DNA of 64,000 bases from the NCBI RefSeq assembly GCF_900176335.1, contig NZ_FWXW01000005.1:124001-188000 (forward strand), written 5' to 3'. The notes below the pieces were generated by a model, which made no database searches, was not told the DNA's origin, and was given only the letters and a program-made list of their open reading frames with translations. How positions within the stretch are numbered: position 1 is the stretch's first letter; every line of letters starts with the position of its first letter. The DNA is from Papillibacter cinnamivorans DSM 12816 (GTDB lineage Bacteria; Bacillota; Clostridia; Oscillospirales; Oscillospiraceae). Position numbers and translations under genes: made by a program. Positions 24,771 to 32,882 of the stretch are shown one piece after another.

Positions 24771-24805
24771 CTGGATTCCTCCTGTCCGCAGAATATTCGT
24801 CGGCC

Positions 24806-25885
24806 TTATGCTTTATCCGGGACGTTCTCCCCCTGGGAGCACGCATCGTCAGCAGCAAGGGCCGCAATTTTTTTTGCTTTATCCGCTTTGAGGGAGCGCT
24901 TTTTCATAATTGCCGACAGCGCGACGGCGAGAACCAGCGCGGCACCGTAAAACAGATTCTGGACATAGGTGGAAAAGCCGAGGAGAGAAAGCCCGCGGAT
25001 GCCCGTTTCCAGGAAATAGACCGCGATGAAGGTACCCACCGGGTTGAAGCGACCGGGCTTTATGAAAGTGGAGCCGAGAAACGCGGCCGCAAAGGCGGGC
25101 ATCATAAAGTCGTTGCAGGAACCGGACCTGGCGCTGCCCGTCACGCCCGAATACATGACTCCGGCAAAGGCCGATAGAGTGGAGGAAGCCATAAGGCAGA
25201 TCCACCTCACCTTGCCCACCTTGATACCGGACAGGCGCGCTACCTCTTTCCCGTGCCCGATGAAGAGTATCTTTTTTCCCGCAGACGTATGTTCAAAGAT
25301 GTACCACAGGATCAGCATCAGGATAAAGCAGTAGAAGAAGATATATTGGATGTTGAAAAGCTTCCCGATGCTCACATGCTGGAGCGGAGCAAGCTCGGTG
25401 CCAGATAGGGTTTTATTGGAGATCCAAAGGGTGACGCCTGCCAGAAACGTTCCGACACCCATGGTCACAATGAAAGGATCGATGCCGATTTTCACCACGA
25501 ATATTCCGTTGACGGCACCCACCAGCAAACCGACCAGAATAGCAATGATCGCACTCTGCCAGACATTCCATCCCATCTCCACCGCCAAAAAGACCGTTAT
25601 CATATTGGCAAGGGTCATAGTGAAGCCTGACGACATGTCGTAGTCCCCGGCGGTGAGGGGAATCATGATGGCCAGAGCCAGTATGACGACCACAGAGCGC
25701 GTCCCCGTTATCAAAGACAGGGTGTTAAAATTAAAAAACAGATCTCCGCTGCCGATGGTAAAAGCTGCAATCACCACCACCCACGCAATGATGACCGAAT
25801 ACTTCTGAATGAAAGAGCCAGCGCCGCCGACCGACGTTTTCAATCTTGGACTTTTATTTTTATTCACGTCTATTTCCTCTTTCAT
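24806..25885 (-). CDS. ABC transporter permease (RbsC/BPD_transp_2 family)
   Basis: About 359 aa with around ten membrane helices and the family motifs 'LALAIMIPLTAGDYDMSSG' and 'GVMYSGVTGSARSG'. Start uncertain: ATG 25885 lies 2 bp after the ATPase stop, but GTG 25867 has a better site (AGAGGAAATAGAC). It forms the membrane channel with the ATPase at 25888 and binding protein at 27642. Although the family is best known for sugars, the locus points to hydantoins, pyrimidines or their ureido derivatives as cargo. Confidence 0.9.
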   Translation of the reverse strand: MKEEIDVNKNKSPRLKTSVGGAGSFIQKYSVIIAWVVVIAAFTIGSGDLFFNFNTLSLITGTRSVVVILALAIMIPLTAGDYDMSSGFTMTLANMITVFLAVEMGWNVWQSAIIAILVGLLVGAVNGIFVVKIGIDPFIVTMGVGTFLAGVTLWISNKTLSGTELAPLQHVSIGKLFNIQYIFFYCFILMLILWYIFEHTSAGKKILFIGHGKEVARLSGIKVGKVRWICLMASSTLSAFAGVMYSGVTGSARSGSCNDFMMPAFAAAFLGSTFIKPGRFNPVGTFIAVYFLETGIRGLSLLGFSTYVQNLFYGAALVLAVALSAIMKKRSLKADKAKKIAALAADDACSQGENVPDKA

Positions 25886-25887
25886 TT

Positions 25888-27456
25888 TTACTGCTGCACG
25901 GCCGCACTGTTGTAGCACAGCTGGACAATTCGTTCTTTGGTGATTTCAGGGCCGCTCAGCGTATCGACAATCCGCCCTCTGGAAAAGATGATGACTCTGT
26001 CGCAGATCTGTACCAGCTGCTCGTAATCGGAACTTGCGCAGAGAACCGCCGCGCCTCTCTTTACAATCTGGTCGATATGTTTGTAGATCTGCTGCCTGGC
26101 GCCCACATCGACGCCCTGGGTCGGCTCATGGAGGATCAAAAGAACCGGCGGCTCCTGAAGCCATTTCGCAAGGATCACCTTCTGCTGATTTCCTCCGGAA
26201 AGCTGGCTGAAATTCAGCCGCACATCGTTGGGTGTCACCGAGTACTGGACATTGAGCTCCTCGGCTTTTTCCCTCATTTTCCCGGACTGCAGCATCAGGG
26301 GATGATAGAATTTGTGGACCTGCATCATAACGTTTTCCTCCACCCGAAGGGTCTGTATTCCACCCTGATTGGGTCTGTCGGCGGGAATGAGGGCGATGTT
26401 GTCCTCAATCGCCTGTTTCATATCGTATTTCCCCAAGTCTACGGTTTTGTGGCTTATCACCATTTTCCCGTCCTGCAGCTCGTTTTCACCGCAGATGACA
26501 TAGGGGATCTCGCCGAAGCCGGAACCCTCCAGGCCCGTCACCCCTACAATCTCACCCGGATTGACGGAAAAATCGACTCCCCGCAACACTTCGCCCTTGA
26601 TGTTTTTAAAGTAAATGGCGTCCGGGTGGACGGCGTACCTGTAATTGGACGAATCCCTTTCAAAAGCAGTCAGTTTCTGCCCGAGGATCATTTCAATCAC
26701 ACCGTCTTTGGACGTTTCCGATGTCACGGCCTCCCCGCAGTTCACCCCGTCGCGCAGGACCGTTACGATGTCCGTGATGGTCATCACCTCGTCCAGGTCG
26801 TGGGATACAAACAGCACGCCGATACCGCCGGCGGCAATCTCCCGGACCAGCCGGAAGAGCATGTTCACCTCGTCCAGTGCCAGAAACACCGTCGGTTCGT
26901 CCAGAACCAGAAGGCCCTTCCCGTCGTTTCTGCTCAATATGCTTTCCACTGCCCGGACAATGGATATCATGGCTTTGTCCACCTGATTGAGGGTTTCGAT
27001 ATTGTCGTCTATGTTCACGTCTATTCCATATTTTTCCAATATGGCCTTTGCTTCGGCGCGTTCTTTCTTCCAATTGATTTTGGCACCGCTTTGAAACAGA
27101 TGCTCCATTCGGAGATTCTCGAGAACGGAAAGGGAGGAGACAAGCCCGAGATCCTGGTGGACGAAGCTCAGGCCGTATTTGGAAATCATATCGGGATCCA
27201 GGGGAAGCTTGATTTTATTGCCGTTTATGTAAAGCTTGCTTCCGCTGTCGGGATGATTGAACCCCGACAGGATCTTGATCAAAGTGGACTTTCCGCAGCC
27301 GTTCTGTCCGAGAAGTCCGTGTATTTCGCCGGGCATGATCGCAAGGTCAACACTGTCGAGAGCTTTGTTATGCCCGAACGTCATCGATACGTTTTTCAAA
27401 AACACGGTGGCGTTTTTTCTTTTATACTCGTCATCCATGTCTTTATAGTTGTACAT
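25888..27456 (-). CDS. ABC transporter ATP-binding protein, double NBD (RbsA type)
   Basis: 522 aa with two nucleotide-binding domains. NBD1 has Walker A 'GQNGCGKST' (50-58) and Walker B 'LLVLDEPT', but its signature is 'LNQVDKAMISI', far from LSGGQ. NBD2 has a degenerate Walker A 'GLEGSGFGE' but an intact signature 'LSGGNQQKV' and Walker B 'LLILHEPTQGVD' (His in place of the usual Asp). Such asymmetry is normal for RbsA-like subunits. It energises the permease encoded 2 bp downstream. Confidence 0.92.
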   Translation of the reverse strand: MYNYKDMDDEYKRKNATVFLKNVSMTFGHNKALDSVDLAIMPGEIHGLLGQNGCGKSTLIKILSGFNHPDSGSKLYINGNKIKLPLDPDMISKYGLSFVHQDLGLVSSLSVLENLRMEHLFQSGAKINWKKERAEAKAILEKYGIDVNIDDNIETLNQVDKAMISIVRAVESILSRNDGKGLLVLDEPTVFLALDEVNMLFRLVREIAAGGIGVLFVSHDLDEVMTITDIVTVLRDGVNCGEAVTSETSKDGVIEMILGQKLTAFERDSSNYRYAVHPDAIYFKNIKGEVLRGVDFSVNPGEIVGVTGLEGSGFGEIPYVICGENELQDGKMVISHKTVDLGKYDMKQAIEDNIALIPADRPNQGGIQTLRVEENVMMQVHKFYHPLMLQSGKMREKAEELNVQYSVTPNDVRLNFSQLSGGNQQKVILAKWLQEPPVLLILHEPTQGVDVGARQQIYKHIDQIVKRGAAVLCASSDYEQLVQICDRVIIFSRGRIVDTLSGPEITKERIVQLCYNSAAVQQ

Positions 27457-27511
27457 ATTCGCGCTTCACTTCCTTCTCCGGAACTTATGAAAATCAAAAA
27501 AGTATACCGCT

Positions 27512-27555
27512 GCCGGGGTTGCCGGACGCCTGAAGGCGTCCGGCGGCCCCGACGG
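27512..27555 (-). terminator. Hairpin between binding-protein and ATPase genes
   Basis: GCCGGACGCC-TGAA-GGCGTCCGGC with outer GGGG/CCCC pairing, followed on the minus strand by GCGGTATACTTTTTT. Such a stem after the binding-protein gene can stabilise that part of the mRNA or partly terminate, giving excess binding protein over ATPase/permease. Confidence 0.65.
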
Positions 27556-27641
27556 CTAGGTACCGCTGTTTCATCCGATTCGCCGGTGGGCTTACCGGAG
27601 CGTCGCTCATGGGTTTATCGGTATATTGGGGTCTAACCTGT

Positions 27642-28811
27642 TTATTTGAGTCCCCAGAGAGTTTCATATGCTTCCTGGGCGGAGGTGCCGTAACCGATGC
27701 CGTATTCGCACTTGCCCTGTGCGTTGAGCGCTTCGGAAATATTGTCCTTGGTCCAAACGCGGATCAGCGTGGGTTCTTCCACCTGTTCCATATCGAGAGC
27801 GGTCCTCATCTCATAGTCGACGGTGGCATAGGCGATGGTGAGGAGATCTTCGCCGATGATCATTTCGATGTCGCCGCTGGCCACATAGTCCATTGCAAAG
27901 GGCGTTCCGTTGTACGCGATGATCTTCGCCTTGGAACCGGTGGACTTGACCGCAGGTACGATATACTGGTTCATGGAGTCATAGATGGCTATAACGTAGT
28001 CGGTGTCGGGATGCGCGGACAGATAGTTTTCGGTTTCGCTCTGGCATTTCGTACCCCAGTCTACGATGGCGACGTTTACAAAGTCGAAGCTCACATCGGG
28101 AGCGTATTTGGCAAACTCATCCTTGATACCGTTCATCATGGAAGTCGTCGAGGTGATCTCTTCGGATACGACAACGAGGACCTTTGCGTCCATACCGGCA
28201 TTCACGATGACCCAGTCTGCCAGAAGGGCCGCGATGTTGTAGTAGTCCGCACCCATGTTGCCGGAGATGGGAGAGACCGACTGCTCATACCCGGTGAGGT
28301 GGGAGGTGACAACTTTAATGCCCTGATCCATGCACTCCTGTATCTGTGCGCCCAAGGTTTCCGGGGTGGGACCCGCCTGGAGGTCCACGAGGGAATAGCC
28401 TTTCTGTTTTGCGCTGTTCAGGCCCGCTATATGTTCTTCCGCGGCGCCCTGGTTTTCCAGAAGGTCGCACTGGAACCCAACTTTGGATGCAACCTCACAG
28501 ATGGCTTCGCAAATGGTTTCATTGAACGGGTTGGCGCTGGTGCCGGGGATTGTAAGCCACTTCTGGCCGGCCATTTCCGTCTTGGCATCAAAGGCCGTGC
28601 CTTTGAAAGAGTCCATATCGAATTCGGGAACGCCTCTCAATGCGTCGATCTTTGCCTGAAGCTCCGTAATGACTGCCGAGTTGTCCGCACTCGCCGCTTC
28701 GGTGGCGGTAGGTGCCGGCGTCGCGGTGGATGAAGATCCGCTGCTGCATCCTGCAGCCAAGCTGCAGAAAAGTGCTCCGACCAGTGCAAGCGCCAGAAAT
28801 TTCTTTTTCAT
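27642..28811 (-). CDS. ABC transporter substrate-binding lipoprotein
   Basis: 389 aa from ATG 28811 (AAAGGGAGAGCTGAAA upstream). Lipoprotein signal with lipobox 'SLAAGC' (Cys22), Ser/Thr/Ala linker, then a type-1 periplasmic-binding-protein fold ('GLNSAKQKGYSLVDLQAGP', 'VTSHLTGYEQSVSPISGNMGADY' segments). It captures the substrate outside the membrane for the RbsA/RbsC-type transporter. First gene of the operon, preceded by a strong promoter and a 165-nt structured leader. Confidence 0.92.
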   Translation of the reverse strand: MKKKFLALALVGALFCSLAAGCSSGSSSTATPAPTATEAASADNSAVITELQAKIDALRGVPEFDMDSFKGTAFDAKTEMAGQKWLTIPGTSANPFNETICEAICEVASKVGFQCDLLENQGAAEEHIAGLNSAKQKGYSLVDLQAGPTPETLGAQIQECMDQGIKVVTSHLTGYEQSVSPISGNMGADYYNIAALLADWVIVNAGMDAKVLVVVSEEITSTTSMMNGIKDEFAKYAPDVSFDFVNVAIVDWGTKCQSETENYLSAHPDTDYVIAIYDSMNQYIVPAVKSTGSKAKIIAYNGTPFAMDYVASGDIEMIIGEDLLTIAYATVDYEMRTALDMEQVEEPTLIRVWTKDNISEALNAQGKCEYGIGYGTSAQEAYETLWGLK

Positions 28812-28870
28812 TTTCAGCTCTCCCTTTTGATTGAAATGACTTCCGTTACAGTTTAAAAGCCCCCTGGAAA

Positions 28871-28920
28871 ATAGCAAAAGGCGCTGTTTCCCATGTAAGG
28901 AAACACAGCGCCTTTGCTAT
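28871..28920 (-). promoter_or_regulatory. Attenuator-like hairpin in the transporter leader
   Basis: About 21-bp stem (ATAGCAAAGGCGCTGTGTTTCC with GGAAACAGCGCCTTTTGCTAT, one bulge) followed on the minus strand by TTTTCC. It lies between the promoter and the binding-protein gene. Flanking 7-mers GTTACAG (28948-28942 region) and CTGTAAC (28852-28846 region) are also complementary. Possible transcription attenuator; no known riboswitch recognised. Confidence 0.45.
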
Positions 28921-28982
28921 CTTTATTCTTTTAATCCCTGTAACTGTCCTCGGAACTAACGATCGTTTCATTCATAGCAATC

Positions 28983-29010
28983 ATTTTATCGAAAAATGAA
29001 GGAAAGTCAA
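28983..29010 (-). promoter_or_regulatory. Sigma-A promoter of the hydantoin-region transporter
   Basis: Minus strand TTGACT (29010-29005), 16 bp, TAAAAT (28988-28983). Predicted start near 28976, giving a leader of about 165 nt. Confidence 0.7.
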
Positions 29011-29163
29011 TACGATAATTCAAAAAAAAGAAGAACCGCTCGTAATTTCGATTATCAGCTTAATTTTTTCGGTTTTTTATCCGATTTTGCAAATATATTT
29101 CGGCTTGGCGGAGTTTTGCCTCCGTTTGGGAATACAATATTTTGCAATTCCTTTATACCGTGC

Positions 29164-29192
29164 TTGCTTTTTTAAATATCGCATGCTACACT
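29164..29192 (+). promoter_or_regulatory. Sigma-A promoter of the DUF1847 gene
   Basis: TTGCTT (29164-29169), 17 bp, TACACT (29187-29192). Divergent from the transporter promoter. The rest of 28922-29270 is AT-rich without further recognised sites. Confidence 0.5.
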
Positions 29193-29270
29193 ATCAAAAA
29201 TTCAAAGCAGTTTCAAATCCTGGTTTTCCCGGCTCTCATGAGAATAATAATAAAAAGGGAATGAATCGAT

Positions 29271-29876
29271 ATGGTATTTTGTGCAGTTTGTAAAGCTCAT
29301 TCCTGCAACAATCCCAAAGTTGCGCCGCCGCCCCAGTGTCCCACGAAAAACGTGGATTTTTCCGAAGCCGCCGCCGAATACCAGAAGGAGGAGAACTTCA
29401 CGATCGCAAAGGTCTCCGGGATTCTTTCCACCGATTACTCCAATACGAGAATCGAGGAAACCATGAAGTTTGCCCGCGCATGCGGGTATAAAAAGCTGGG
29501 AATCGCCTTTTGCGTATCCATGGACAAAGAGGCGGAGATCATCGACAAAATATTCCGATACAACGGCTTTGAAACCGTCTCGGTGATCTGCAAGGTGGGT
29601 TCGCTCCGGAAGGACGAGATCCTGGGCATCGAGTGCAAAGAGGCGCCTTTTATCTGCAATCCCATTGGTCAGGCCCAGATGCTCAACCGGGAAAAGACGG
29701 ATCTGAATATCCTCGTGGGTCTCTGCGTGGGGCACGACACCCTGTTTTTCAAATATTCCGAAGCGCCGGTTTCGGTCCTTGCCGTTAAGGACAGGGTGCT
29801 GGCGCACAATCCTCTGGGCGCAGTCTACATGAGCGACAATTTCATGAAGAAAAAGCTCTTTCCGGAGAAGGAATAA
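29271..29876 (+). CDS. DUF1847 putative metal-binding protein
   Basis: 201 aa. N-terminal Cys cluster 'CAVCKAHSC' plus 'CPTKN', then 'RIEETMKFARACGYKKLGIAFC' and repeated single Cys through the protein ('ICKVGS', 'GIECKEAPFICNP', 'VGLCVGHD'), matching the DUF1847 family predicted to bind metal. The start follows AAAGGGAATGAATCGAT. It is transcribed divergently from the transporter operon and so faces the CGGC protein at the far end of the region. Function unknown. Confidence 0.85.
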   Translation: MVFCAVCKAHSCNNPKVAPPPQCPTKNVDFSEAAAEYQKEENFTIAKVSGILSTDYSNTRIEETMKFARACGYKKLGIAFCVSMDKEAEIIDKIFRYNGFETVSVICKVGSLRKDEILGIECKEAPFICNPIGQAQMLNREKTDLNILVGLCVGHDTLFFKYSEAPVSVLAVKDRVLAHNPLGAVYMSDNFMKKKLFPEKE

Positions 29877-30009
29877 AAAGGATTCAACCGGCGGCAGGTC
29901 TATCCCCAGCATGGGAGCACTTTTTTCCGATCATATCTTTCGTAATCAATCTTTATTAATCTTTTCTGTTAAAAAGCTTATTTAAATTACGGGTATTACG
30001 CGCCTCCGG

Positions 30010-30315
30010 CGGGGGTTCCTTTTTCCACTCGCCGGGAAAAAGGAACTAAAAAGCGGCGTCAAGAGGCCCGGCCCCTTGGATTCCCATAAGAGGGCTCTGC
30101 GGCAGGCGCGCCTCCGGAAGGACCCGGCCATTAACAGGAAGAACCGCACAGACAGCTCAAAAAACAGGAACTCCACTTTTCAGCCCGCGACCGGCCCTCT
30201 AAAAACCGGTCTTAGCGGCTCAGGAAGTCTGCTAAAACCAGCTTCCTGCGACGTTGGAGAAGAACTGCAAATCAAACTCTGTTGCAGAATAGTTAACATA
30301 ATGCTTTGAGAAGTA
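30010..30315 (+). repeat. Dispersed intergenic repeat, copy A (diverged)
   Basis: Begins with hairpin GGTTCCTTTTTCC..GGAAAAAGGAAC (30014-30046). It shares blocks 'GGCC.CTTGGA', 'CAC.GACAGCTC', 'TTTTCAGCCCGCGA' and 'CGACGTT' in the same order with copies B and C. Confidence 0.6.
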
Positions 30316-30359
30316 TCTAAGGGCAATGGAATCCCGAAATGTCCCTGAACCGGAAAAGC

Positions 30360-30648
30360 CGGAAAAAAGCTAATCCTCTAAAACGCCGCACAAGGAATGT
30401 TTTTGCAGACCCATTGAGCCCCACAATCCAAAACCCGGAAAGCCCCGATTGCGGGCTGAAAAGCAGTCCCTTGCCGCAGAGCTGTCCGTGCGTTCGAAAC
30501 TACCGATAGTCAATCGCCCATTAAGAGCGCTCAAAGGAGCACCCCCCATGGAGATCCAAGAGGCCGGAGCCTCTTGGCATCCTTTTGGTGACTTTTCCTA
30601 TGCGGGAAAAGTCACCCCCAGCGGGGAGCGCGCAGCTCCTGTCCAAAT
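30360..30648 (-). repeat. Dispersed intergenic repeat, copy B
   Basis: On the minus strand it reads GGAGCTGCGCGCTCC, then hairpin GGTGACTTTTCCCGC..GGAAAAGTCACC, then GGAGCCTCTTGG-type, ATTAAGAGCGC-type and GCCCGCAATCG-type blocks. It is very close to copy C at 37073-37370. Confidence 0.75.
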
Positions 30649-30784
30649 TTTTCGCAACCAATCTTTTCATACCACGACCGAAAGGAACCGCACGAACCAG
30701 CCAAAAAGAGGAACTGAGTATAAATCTATACAACTCAAGGGTCGGACATACTGTCCGGCCCTTTTTCAGAGTCCTGAATCAGTT

Positions 30785-31837
30785 TCAGGCGGGAAGGTTT
30801 CCAAGGATATCTTCGTAGAAGGCAACGAACCGCTCCATAAGGGTCTCGTCTACGGCGGCGCGGAGGACGCGGTTTTCATCCGTTATCGGCTTCAGCAGCT
30901 CTTCCGGCACCGGTGCCGGGGCGTACTGCTCCTCCAGAGCCTTTTTCTGTTTGTAAAGCGCTTTCAGGCGGGCGTTCACTTCCGGGGGCGTCACCAGATT
31001 GTGGCCCCGGCCATCCATGGGAATGAAGGTGAACCGCGGATCATGGCCGAACCTCTGCATGTATTTCTCGAAATGGTAGTATTTCACGGCATTGTCGTCC
31101 TTGCTGTGAAGCATGAGCATCTTCGCCCGGGTGCGGGCGAGGCCGCGGCAGCCGGTGTTGAACATCTTGACCCCGAAGCTGAGGAAGAGATGGATTTCCA
31201 CCACCGGCATCGTGATATTCGCCAGATTTCCCACAACGCGCTGCGCCCGCTCCCGGGTCACGTCCAGGGGGCTGTTGAACCCGGAAACGGAAACGATGCC
31301 GCGGATGGGAAAGCTGCCGTAATTGGAAACGGCGTTGACGGCAAATCCGCCCCAGGAATGGCCGTAGAGAAACAGCGGATACTGGTTTAAGTCCGGGCGG
31401 CTTTCCTTGTAGAGAAGGGCATACTTCAGGTCGATGGGAGACTGGGGCAGCCCCACGAGATCCTTGCCGTCGCTGCGCCCGGTGCCCGTGCTGTCATAGC
31501 TCATGACCAGAAAACCCCGGCGGCAGAAATACTCGATTTCCGGCATGTAATGATCCATACTGGTATCCATTCCGTGGACCACGACCAGAAGCCCCCGGTA
31601 CGCGGGAAGCTCGTAGGAGAAAAGAAATCCCCTGAGGATCTGAGCCTTGTCGGAGGGAAAGGAGATGGGCTCCCGCTTCCAGCCCGGCCTCAGGCCGCTT
31701 AAATAGAGATAGTAATCCTCGTCCGTTTCAAAGCGGGAACCGAAATACTCGTTATACCGATTGATGATATAGCGGTACCAGAGAGCCGCGGCCACCAAGG
31801 CGGCAGCCACAATCATCCATACGATGCCTTTCGGCAT
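30785..31837 (-). CDS. Membrane-anchored alpha/beta hydrolase
   Basis: 350 aa from ATG 31837 (AAAGGATG upstream). An N-terminal membrane helix (about 5-22) leads to an alpha/beta-hydrolase fold: 'VVVHGMDTSMDHY' (oxyanion loop), nucleophile elbow 'LYGHSWGG' (GHSWG), 'LMLHSKDDNAV' (Asp region) and 'DGRGHNLV' (catalytic His). Resembles serine aminopeptidase S33 / lysophospholipase-type proteins. The substrate is unknown. It is anchored on one membrane face, orientation not certain. It stands 55 bp before the Gx transporter stop, on the same strand. Confidence 0.85.
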   Translation of the reverse strand: MPKGIVWMIVAAALVAAALWYRYIINRYNEYFGSRFETDEDYYLYLSGLRPGWKREPISFPSDKAQILRGFLFSYELPAYRGLLVVVHGMDTSMDHYMPEIEYFCRRGFLVMSYDSTGTGRSDGKDLVGLPQSPIDLKYALLYKESRPDLNQYPLFLYGHSWGGFAVNAVSNYGSFPIRGIVSVSGFNSPLDVTRERAQRVVGNLANITMPVVEIHLFLSFGVKMFNTGCRGLARTRAKMLMLHSKDDNAVKYYHFEKYMQRFGHDPRFTFIPMDGRGHNLVTPPEVNARLKALYKQKKALEEQYAPAPVPEELLKPITDENRVLRAAVDETLMERFVAFYEDILGNLPA

Positions 31838-31892
31838 ACAGACACATCCTTTATCAGCAAAGTCTACCCGGCGCAATGAATGGCCCGTTGTG

Positions 31893-32411
31893 TCAAACGG
31901 GAGAAAACAGGCGCTCGGCGGGGGCAAAACGAAACAGCGCGGCGGAAACCGACCCTGTAAGCGCACCGGTCAGGACCGAAAGGGCCAGGAGCGGGGGGAG
32001 GTACGCGAGGGGCGCCCATCCGCCCAGCACCAGGAGGGCGGCGGCAATCTGCCCCACATTGTGCCCTGCCGCTCCGGCGATGCTCACGCCGTATACGGAG
32101 AGCCTCCGGTTCCGGTACAGAAGCGTCATAACGGCCATGGCGACCGCTCCCCCCGAAAAAGAAAAAATCAGGGCCGTCAGATTCCCGGCGAGAAGCGCAC
32201 CCAGCAGGCACCGTGCCGTCAGAACGGACCAGGCGGAGCGCCTGCCCAGAAAATACAGAGCAAAAAGGGTTACGATATTGGCAAGCCCCAGCCGGAACCC
32301 GGGGATCGGGATAAAAAGAGTCAGGGGAATCAGGCTCTCCGCCCAGGAAAGAGCCAGAGCCAGAGCGGTGAGACAGGCGCCAAGGGCAATTTTTCTTGTC
32401 ACGCCGGACAT
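31893..32411 (-). CDS. Gx transporter family membrane protein (HepS1-like, PF07456)
   Basis: 172 aa, about five membrane helices. 'GFRLGLANIVTLFALYFLG' and 'SFSGGAVAMAVM' are typical of the family annotated as Gx transporter or heptaprenyl diphosphate synthase component I. ATG 32411 follows AGGAGGAGG with 8-nt spacing, preferred to GTG 32432. It forms a conserved Clostridia-type trio with the NusG_II protein and ApbE upstream. Transport of a small hydrophobic or quinone-related compound is conjecture. Confidence 0.83.
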   Translation of the reverse strand: MSGVTRKIALGACLTALALALSWAESLIPLTLFIPIPGFRLGLANIVTLFALYFLGRRSAWSVLTARCLLGALLAGNLTALIFSFSGGAVAMAVMTLLYRNRRLSVYGVSIAGAAGHNVGQIAAALLVLGGWAPLAYLPPLLALSVLTGALTGSVSAALFRFAPAERLFSPV

Positions 32412-32477
32412 GGGCACTGTCCTCCTCCTCACGGTGACGGGCCGCCCCGAGCCGGGGCCGGCAGCCCCCGCAAGGCG

Positions 32478-32882
32478 TCAGCCCGAGACAGCATCCACTC
32501 CGGAAGAAGAACTTCCCTCGATGGTGACCGTCACATGGTTCGGCAGGCAGATCAAATGCTGTCCGGGCCGCGAAATCCAGCCCTGATGCACGCAGTCCCG
32601 CCCCGGGCAGGTACTGTCTATGATACAGACACGGCCGCGCTCGGCCCGAATGATATTGGTGTACTCCCCTTCCACGGAAAGCTCCATGGGTTCCTCCAGC
32701 TCGTCCAGAGGGATCCGGGCAATCTCCTCCCCGTTCCGGGTCACCACCGCGGTAAGGCTCTCGGATTTTCCGGTGTTTCCGTAGAGAAGATATCCCGTCA
32801 CGGCAGCCGCCAATAGGATCGCTGCCGCCAGGACCACATCCCACCGGGTGGGCCGGAGCGCGCTACCGGCTGGCGATTTCAT
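32478..32882 (-). CDS. NusG domain II-containing exported protein
   Basis: 134 aa from ATG 32882. An N-terminal membrane anchor (about 15-34) is followed by a small beta-domain with Cys residues in 'CIIDSTCPGRDCVHQGW', typical of the NusG_II family. The product is probably extracytoplasmic. Its start overlaps the apbE stop by 20 bp, indicating coupled translation. Role unknown; it usually travels with ApbE and Gx transporter genes. Confidence 0.85.
   Translation of the reverse strand: MKSPAGSALRPTRWDVVLAAAILLAAAVTGYLLYGNTGKSESLTAVVTRNGEEIARIPLDELEEPMELSVEGEYTNIIRAERGRVCIIDSTCPGRDCVHQGWISRPGQHLICLPNHVTVTIEGSSSSGVDAVSG

Larger units (their letters stand above)
29877..30784. other. Gene-free stretch carrying two inverted copies of an intergenic repeat
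   Basis: No convincing gene on either strand. It contains repeat copy A (plus orientation, about 30010-30315) and copy B (minus orientation, about 30360-30648), facing each other. The alpha/beta hydrolase gene ends just beyond. Confidence 0.7.

Noticed and set aside
25846-27636. Long open frame (about 596 codons) on the plus strand
   Set aside because: It is antisense to the well-supported double-NBD ATPase gene and has no recognisable family; a byproduct of GC-biased codon structure.
30449-31390. 313-codon plus-strand frame over the 30.4-31.4 kb region
   Set aside because: Overlaps the intergenic repeat and is antisense to the alpha/beta hydrolase; its protein has no domain character.
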